Shown in pieces: positions 60,555-64,000 of a stretch of 64,000 nt of DNA (positions within the stretch are counted from its first letter, which is position 1; every line of letters begins with the position of its first letter). The translations under genes and the position numbers were made by a program. The notes beneath the pieces were generated by a model that was given only the letters and a program-made list of their open reading frames with translations, searched no databases and had not been told where the DNA came from. Origin of the DNA: Pseudomonas fluorescens (GTDB lineage: Bacteria; Pseudomonadota; Gammaproteobacteria; Pseudomonadales; Pseudomonadaceae). Location: the NCBI RefSeq assembly GCF_040448305.1, contig NZ_CP148752.1, forward strand, positions 1,612,001 to 1,676,000, read 5' to 3'.

Positions 60555-60570
60555 TGGCATAACACTTGCT
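60555..60570 (+). promoter_or_regulatory. Sigma-54 promoter of fliLMNOPQ
   Basis: TGGCATAACACTTGCT: GG-N10-GC with TTGC at -12, 51 bases before fliL, directly following the REP element. Confidence 0.78.
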
Positions 60571-60620
60571 CTTGCCTTGCCGTGCGACTGTGAAAACCCG
60601 AATAGTGACGGATTATTGGC

Positions 60621-61124
60621 ATGGCGAAGAGCGACGCAGCAGTAAAAGACCCCGCAACCAAAGGCAAACTCAAGCTGATTATCGTGATCGTGGTGGCCCT
60701 GCTGCTGGCGATCGGTGTGTCCGTGGGGGCGACCTGGTACTTCATGCACAGCGCTCAGAGCAAGCCTGCCGTCGACGTGGCACAAACCGCTCCCGTCGGC
60801 AAGCAGCCGGCGATTTTCGAGCCGATGGCGCCGGCTTTCGTGGCCAATTTCAACCAGAACGGTCGCCAGCGCTACATGCAAGTGAGCATCACCATGCTCG
60901 CGCGCAATCAGGCGGATCTGGATGCACTCAAGGTCCACATGCCGGTGATCCGCAATAACTTGGTGATGCTGTTCTCCGGGCAGGACTTCGCGACCCTCGC
61001 CTCGCCGGTCGGCCAGGAAATGCTGCGGCAGAAAGCCACCGCCAGCGTCCAGGAAGTGGCGCAGAAAGAGCTCGGCAAAGTGGTGATCGAACAGTTGCTT
61101 TTCACTAATTTCGTACTGCAGTAG
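60621..61124 (+). CDS. fliL: Flagellar basal-body protein FliL
   Basis: Stator-associated membrane protein that supports torque. 167 residues: short basic N terminus, one membrane helix at about 17-38 (LIIVIVVALLLAIGVSVGAT) and a periplasmic domain (QVSITMLARNQADLDALKVH). Starts at ATG 60621 (MAKSDAAVK). First of the fliLMNOPQ run. Confidence 0.95.
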   Translation: MAKSDAAVKDPATKGKLKLIIVIVVALLLAIGVSVGATWYFMHSAQSKPAVDVAQTAPVGKQPAIFEPMAPAFVANFNQNGRQRYMQVSITMLARNQADLDALKVHMPVIRNNLVMLFSGQDFATLASPVGQEMLRQKATASVQEVAQKELGKVVIEQLLFTNFVLQ

Positions 61125-61133
61125 GAACACGAC

Positions 61134-62102
61134 ATGGCCGTGCAGGACCTGCTGTCCCAGGATGAGATCGACGCGCTGTTGCATGGCGTCGACGATGGTC
61201 TGGTACAGACCGAAAACGCTGCCGAACCCGGCACCGTCAAAAGCTATGACCTGACCAGCCAGGATCGCATCGTCCGCGGACGCATGCCGACCCTGGAAAT
61301 GATCAACGAGCGTTTCGCCCGCTATACCCGCATCAGCATGTTCAACATGCTGCGTCGCTCGGCGGACGTGGCGGTCGGCGGCGTGCAGGTGATGAAGTTC
61401 GGCGAATACGTGCACTCGCTGTACGTGCCGACCAGTCTCAACCTGGTCAAGATCAAACCCCTGCGCGGCACCGCGCTGTTCATCCTCGACGCCAAGCTGG
61501 TGTTCAAGCTGGTGGACAACTTCTTCGGCGGTGACGGCCGTCACGCCAAGATCGAAGGCCGTGAATTCACCCCGACCGAACTGCGTGTGGTGCGCATGGT
61601 GCTGGAGCAGGCCTTCGTCGATCTGAAGGAAGCCTGGCAGGCGATCATGGAAGTCAACTTCGAGTACATCAACTCGGAAGTGAACCCGGCCATGGCCAAC
61701 ATCGTCGGCCCGAGCGAAGCCATTGTGGTGTCGACCTTCCACATCGAACTCGATGGCGGTGGCGGCGACCTGCACGTGACCATGCCGTACTCGATGATCG
61801 AGCCTGTGCGCGAAATGCTCGACGCCGGCTTCCAGTCGGACCTCGATGACCAGGACGAGCGCTGGGTCAACGCCCTGCGCCAGGACGTGCTGGATGTCGA
61901 CGTGCCGATCGGGGCCACAGTGGCTCGTCGTCAGTTGCGCCTGCGCGACATCCTGCACATGCAGCCGGGGGATGTGATCCCGGTCGAGATGCCGGAAGAA
62001 ATGATCATGCGCGCCAACGGCGTGCCGGCCTTCAAGGTCAAGATGGGCTCGCACAAGGGCAACCTGGCGTTGCAAGTGATCGAGCCGATCGAGCGCCGTT
62101 GA
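61134..62102 (+). CDS. fliM: Flagellar motor switch protein FliM
   Basis: C-ring protein binding phospho-CheY. 322 residues; the CheY-binding N terminus LLSQDEIDALLHGVDDG, GGXG-type rotor contact region (GGVQVMKFGEYVHSLYVPTS), and a SpoA-type C-terminal domain (IPVEMPEEMIMRANGVPAFK). Nine bases after fliL. Confidence 0.97.
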   Translation: MAVQDLLSQDEIDALLHGVDDGLVQTENAAEPGTVKSYDLTSQDRIVRGRMPTLEMINERFARYTRISMFNMLRRSADVAVGGVQVMKFGEYVHSLYVPTSLNLVKIKPLRGTALFILDAKLVFKLVDNFFGGDGRHAKIEGREFTPTELRVVRMVLEQAFVDLKEAWQAIMEVNFEYINSEVNPAMANIVGPSEAIVVSTFHIELDGGGGDLHVTMPYSMIEPVREMLDAGFQSDLDDQDERWVNALRQDVLDVDVPIGATVARRQLRLRDILHMQPGDVIPVEMPEEMIMRANGVPAFKVKMGSHKGNLALQVIEPIERR

Positions 62103-62168
62103 CCGGTGCTCGTACCCATTCGCGATTAACCGAATTCTGAATTTTTGCTCGCCGAGGACACTGACAAT

Positions 62169-62615
62169 ATGAACACGCAGGACGATCAGGCACTGGCCGA
62201 TGAATGGGCTGCGGCCCTGGAAGAAACCGGTGATGCCGGGCAGGCTGACATCGACGCTTTGCTGGCCGCCGATTCCGGCAGTTCCGCGTCTAACCGTTTG
62301 CCAATGGAAGAGTTCGGCAGCGTGCCGAAAAACAACGAGCCGGTCAGCCTCGAAGGCCCGAACCTGGACGTGATCCTTGATATCCCGGTGTCGATTTCCA
62401 TGGAAGTGGGCAGCACCGACATCAACATCCGCAACTTGCTGCAACTGAACCAGGGTTCGGTGATCGAGCTTGATCGCCTGGCCGGCGAGCCGCTGGACGT
62501 GCTGGTCAATGGCACGCTCATCGCCCACGGCGAAGTGGTGGTGGTCAACGAGAAGTTCGGCATCCGCCTGACGGACGTGATCAGCCCAAGCGAACGCATC
62601 AAGAAGCTGCGCTGA
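62169..62615 (+). CDS. fliN: Flagellar motor switch protein FliN
   Basis: C-ring SpoA protein. 148 residues from ATG 62169 (MNTQDDQALADEWAAALEET); an in-frame start at 62145 would lie before the probable ribosome site. C-terminal SpoA domain: LDVILDIPVSISMEVGSTDI, then NQGSVIELDRLAGEPLDVLV. The N-terminal extension with two acidic helices is typical of Pseudomonas. Confidence 0.96.
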   Translation: MNTQDDQALADEWAAALEETGDAGQADIDALLAADSGSSASNRLPMEEFGSVPKNNEPVSLEGPNLDVILDIPVSISMEVGSTDINIRNLLQLNQGSVIELDRLAGEPLDVLVNGTLIAHGEVVVVNEKFGIRLTDVISPSERIKKLR

Positions 62616-63068
62616 GTGAAGAAGGTTCTCGGGTTTGTGTTGGCAATGCCGTTCAGCGTGCTGGCGGCTGAGCCTGTCGCCACGGCGGCCACGGCGGCCA
62701 CGGCTGCTGCGCCGGCGGTGAGCAGCGGTGTGGCCGGTCAGCTGACGCAACTGGTGTTCGGTTTGCTGTTGGTGCTGGGGCTGATCTTCCTTCTCGCCTG
62801 GTTGTTGCGTCGGGTCCAGCAGGCCGGTCCGGCCGGCAAGGGGCAGGTGATCGAGATTGTCGGCTCCCGCGCGCTGGGGCCTCGCGACCGCCTGATGCTG
62901 GTGCAGGTCGGCAACGAGCAGATCCTGTTGGGCCTGAGCCCCGGCAACATTGCTGCGCTGCACGTTCTCAAGGAGCCGGTGCAAGTGCCGAGTACTGAGA
63001 AACCGACGCCGGAGTTTGCCCAGCGCCTGCTGGAGATGCTGGGTAAAGATCAAAAGGATAAGAAGTAA
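62616..63068 (+). CDS. fliO: Flagellar export apparatus protein FliO
   Basis: Assists assembly of the FliPQR export gate. 150 residues starting at GTG directly after the fliN stop. A signal-like N terminus (MKKVLGFVLAMPFSVLAAEP), an Ala/Thr-rich stretch, one membrane helix at about 45-67 (LVFGLLLVLGLIFLLAWLLR), and the cytoplasmic FliO domain (GQVIEIVGSRALGPRDRLML). Confidence 0.93.
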   Translation: MKKVLGFVLAMPFSVLAAEPVATAATAATAAAPAVSSGVAGQLTQLVFGLLLVLGLIFLLAWLLRRVQQAGPAGKGQVIEIVGSRALGPRDRLMLVQVGNEQILLGLSPGNIAALHVLKEPVQVPSTEKPTPEFAQRLLEMLGKDQKDKK

Positions 63069-63826
63069 TGGGTGCGCTACGCATCGTCTTGATGCTGACC
63101 CTGATGCTGGCCGCGCCGCTGGTATTCGGCGCCGATCCGCTGTCGATCCCGGCCATCACCCTGGGCACCAATGCGCAGGGGGCGCAGGAATACTCGGTCA
63201 GCCTGCAAATCCTGCTGATCATGACCGCGCTGAGTTTTATCCCGGCGTTTGTCATGCTGATGACCAGCTTCACCCGGATCATCATCGTGTTCTCGATCCT
63301 GCGCCAGGCCCTGGGCCTGCAGCAGACACCGTCGAACCAGATCCTCACCGGCATGGCGCTGTTCCTGACCCTGTTCATCATGGCGCCGGTGTTCGACCGG
63401 GTGAACCAGGACGCCTTGCAGCCGTATCTGGCGGAAAAACTGACGGCCCAGGATGCGGTCGCCAAGGCCCAGGTGCCGATCAAGGACTTCATGCTCGCCC
63501 AGACCCGCACCAGCGATCTGGAGCTGTTCATGCGCCTGTCCAAGCGCACTGACATCGCGACGCCGGATCAGGCGCCGTTGACCATCCTGGTGCCGGCCTT
63601 CGTGACCTCCGAGCTGAAAACGGCGTTCCAGATCGGCTTCATGATCTTCATTCCGTTCCTGATCATCGACCTGGTCGTGGCCAGTGTGTTGATGGCCATG
63701 GGTATGATGATGCTCTCGCCGCTGATCATTTCCTTGCCATTCAAAATCATGTTGTTCGTGCTGGTGGATGGCTGGGCGCTGATCATCGGCACGCTGGCCA
63801 GCAGCTTCGGCGGTGTCTCGCCATGA
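63068..63826 (+). CDS. fliP: Flagellar export gate protein FliP
   Basis: Core of the type III export gate. 252 residues: cleavable signal peptide (MGALRIVLMLTLMLAAPLVF), then four membrane helices, with FliP signatures FTRIIIVFSILRQALGLQQT and MGMMMLSPLIISLPFKIMLF. The ATG overlaps the fliO stop by one base and the stop overlaps fliQ (ATGA). Confidence 0.97.
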   Translation: MGALRIVLMLTLMLAAPLVFGADPLSIPAITLGTNAQGAQEYSVSLQILLIMTALSFIPAFVMLMTSFTRIIIVFSILRQALGLQQTPSNQILTGMALFLTLFIMAPVFDRVNQDALQPYLAEKLTAQDAVAKAQVPIKDFMLAQTRTSDLELFMRLSKRTDIATPDQAPLTILVPAFVTSELKTAFQIGFMIFIPFLIIDLVVASVLMAMGMMMLSPLIISLPFKIMLFVLVDGWALIIGTLASSFGGVSP

Positions 63827-64000
63827 CGCCAGAAGTTGCGGTCGACATCTTCCGCGAAGCGCTGTGGCTGACCACCATGATGGTGGCGGTGCTGGTGATT
63901 CCAAGTTTGCTTGTGGGCCTGCTGGTGGCGATGTTCCAGGCCGCCACCCAGATCAACGAACAGACCCTGAGCTTCCTGCCGCGCCTGCTGGTGATGCTGG
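63823..64000 (+). CDS. fliQ: Flagellar export gate protein FliQ (3' end outside window)
   Basis: The first 59 codons are visible: MTPEVAVDIFREALWLTTMM, then VLVIPSLLVGLLVAMFQAAT, the first membrane hairpin of FliQ, and QINEQTLSFLPRLLVML. The full protein is about 89 residues, so about 30 codons lie beyond base 64000. Starts in the ATGA overlap with fliP. Confidence 0.95.
   Translation, partial: MTPEVAVDIFREALWLTTMMVAVLVIPSLLVGLLVAMFQAATQINEQTLSFLPRLLVML

Noticed and set aside
60369..63053. 894-residue open frame on the minus strand
   Set aside because: It is the mirror of fliK-fliL-fliM-fliN-fliO in high-GC DNA. The product is His/Arg/Gln-rich low-complexity sequence with no family, and it spans five real genes.
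1..64000. CRISPR arrays, tRNA or rRNA genes, insertion sequences, prophage genes
   Set aside because: No regularly spaced direct repeats, no cloverleaf or rRNA segment, and no transposase or integrase frames were seen. The REP doublets are the only repeats found.

Overview
The window is about 64 kb of a high-GC gammaproteobacterial chromosome. Gene content and order point to the genus Pseudomonas, most likely the P. fluorescens group: the phhABC/phhR aromatic amino acid cluster, the fleQ-fleSR flagellar hierarchy, an STAS/response-regulator/Hpt trio between fliJ and fliK, and many REP doublets built on GAGCCTGCTCGC. Species assignment is inference, because no search was possible.

Layout. Bases 1-3.3 kb: end of scpA, then scpB and rluB (chromosome segregation, 23S rRNA modification). 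3.3-5.5 kb: a long leader region followed by an aromatic amino acid permease (aroP type). 5.7-7.9 kb: arfB (ribosome rescue), a YhhS-type MFS exporter and two tiny proteins. 8.1-12.5 kb: phhC, phhB and phhA on the minus strand with their regulator gene phhR divergent. 12.7-21.2 kb: flgFGHIJKL behind a sigma-54-type promoter. 21.3-42.3 kb: a flagellin glycosylation island lying between flgL and fliC. 42.5-46.2 kb: fliC, flaG, fliD, fliS and a fliT-like gene. 46.3-50.5 kb: fleQ, fleS, fleR. 50.7-64 kb: fliEFGHIJ, the HsbA/HsbR/HptB-like switch, fliK, fliLMNOP and the start of fliQ, which runs off the window.

The island is the most unusual part. It has three layers: (i) a 1197-residue multidomain glycosyltransferase with its own terminator; (ii) a CDP-sugar cassette (glucose-1-phosphate cytidylyltransferase, CDP-glucose 4,6-dehydratase, 3,5-epimerase, C-methyltransferase, DegT aminotransferase, NeuD-type acetyltransferase, CmcI-type methyltransferase-like protein) ending in a second large glycosyltransferase; (iii) a pseudaminic acid pathway (pseC, associated methylase, pseF, fused pseG-pseH, pseI), a KAS III-like enzyme, a Maf/DUF115 flagellin glycosyltransferase and a small coupled protein. 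The first enzyme of layer iii, PseB, survives only as a 32-codon stub.

Promoter-like sequences tie the region together. Sigma-54 -24/-12 elements (GG-N10-GC) precede flgF, fleS, fliE, fliK and fliL, and one candidate precedes the CDP-sugar cassette. A sigma-28 element precedes fliC. TyrR/PhhR-like boxes lie upstream of both aroP and phhA, linking uptake and catabolism of aromatic amino acids to PhhR. Eight REP doublets sit between genes outside the 12.6-50.5 kb stretch; I saw none inside it.
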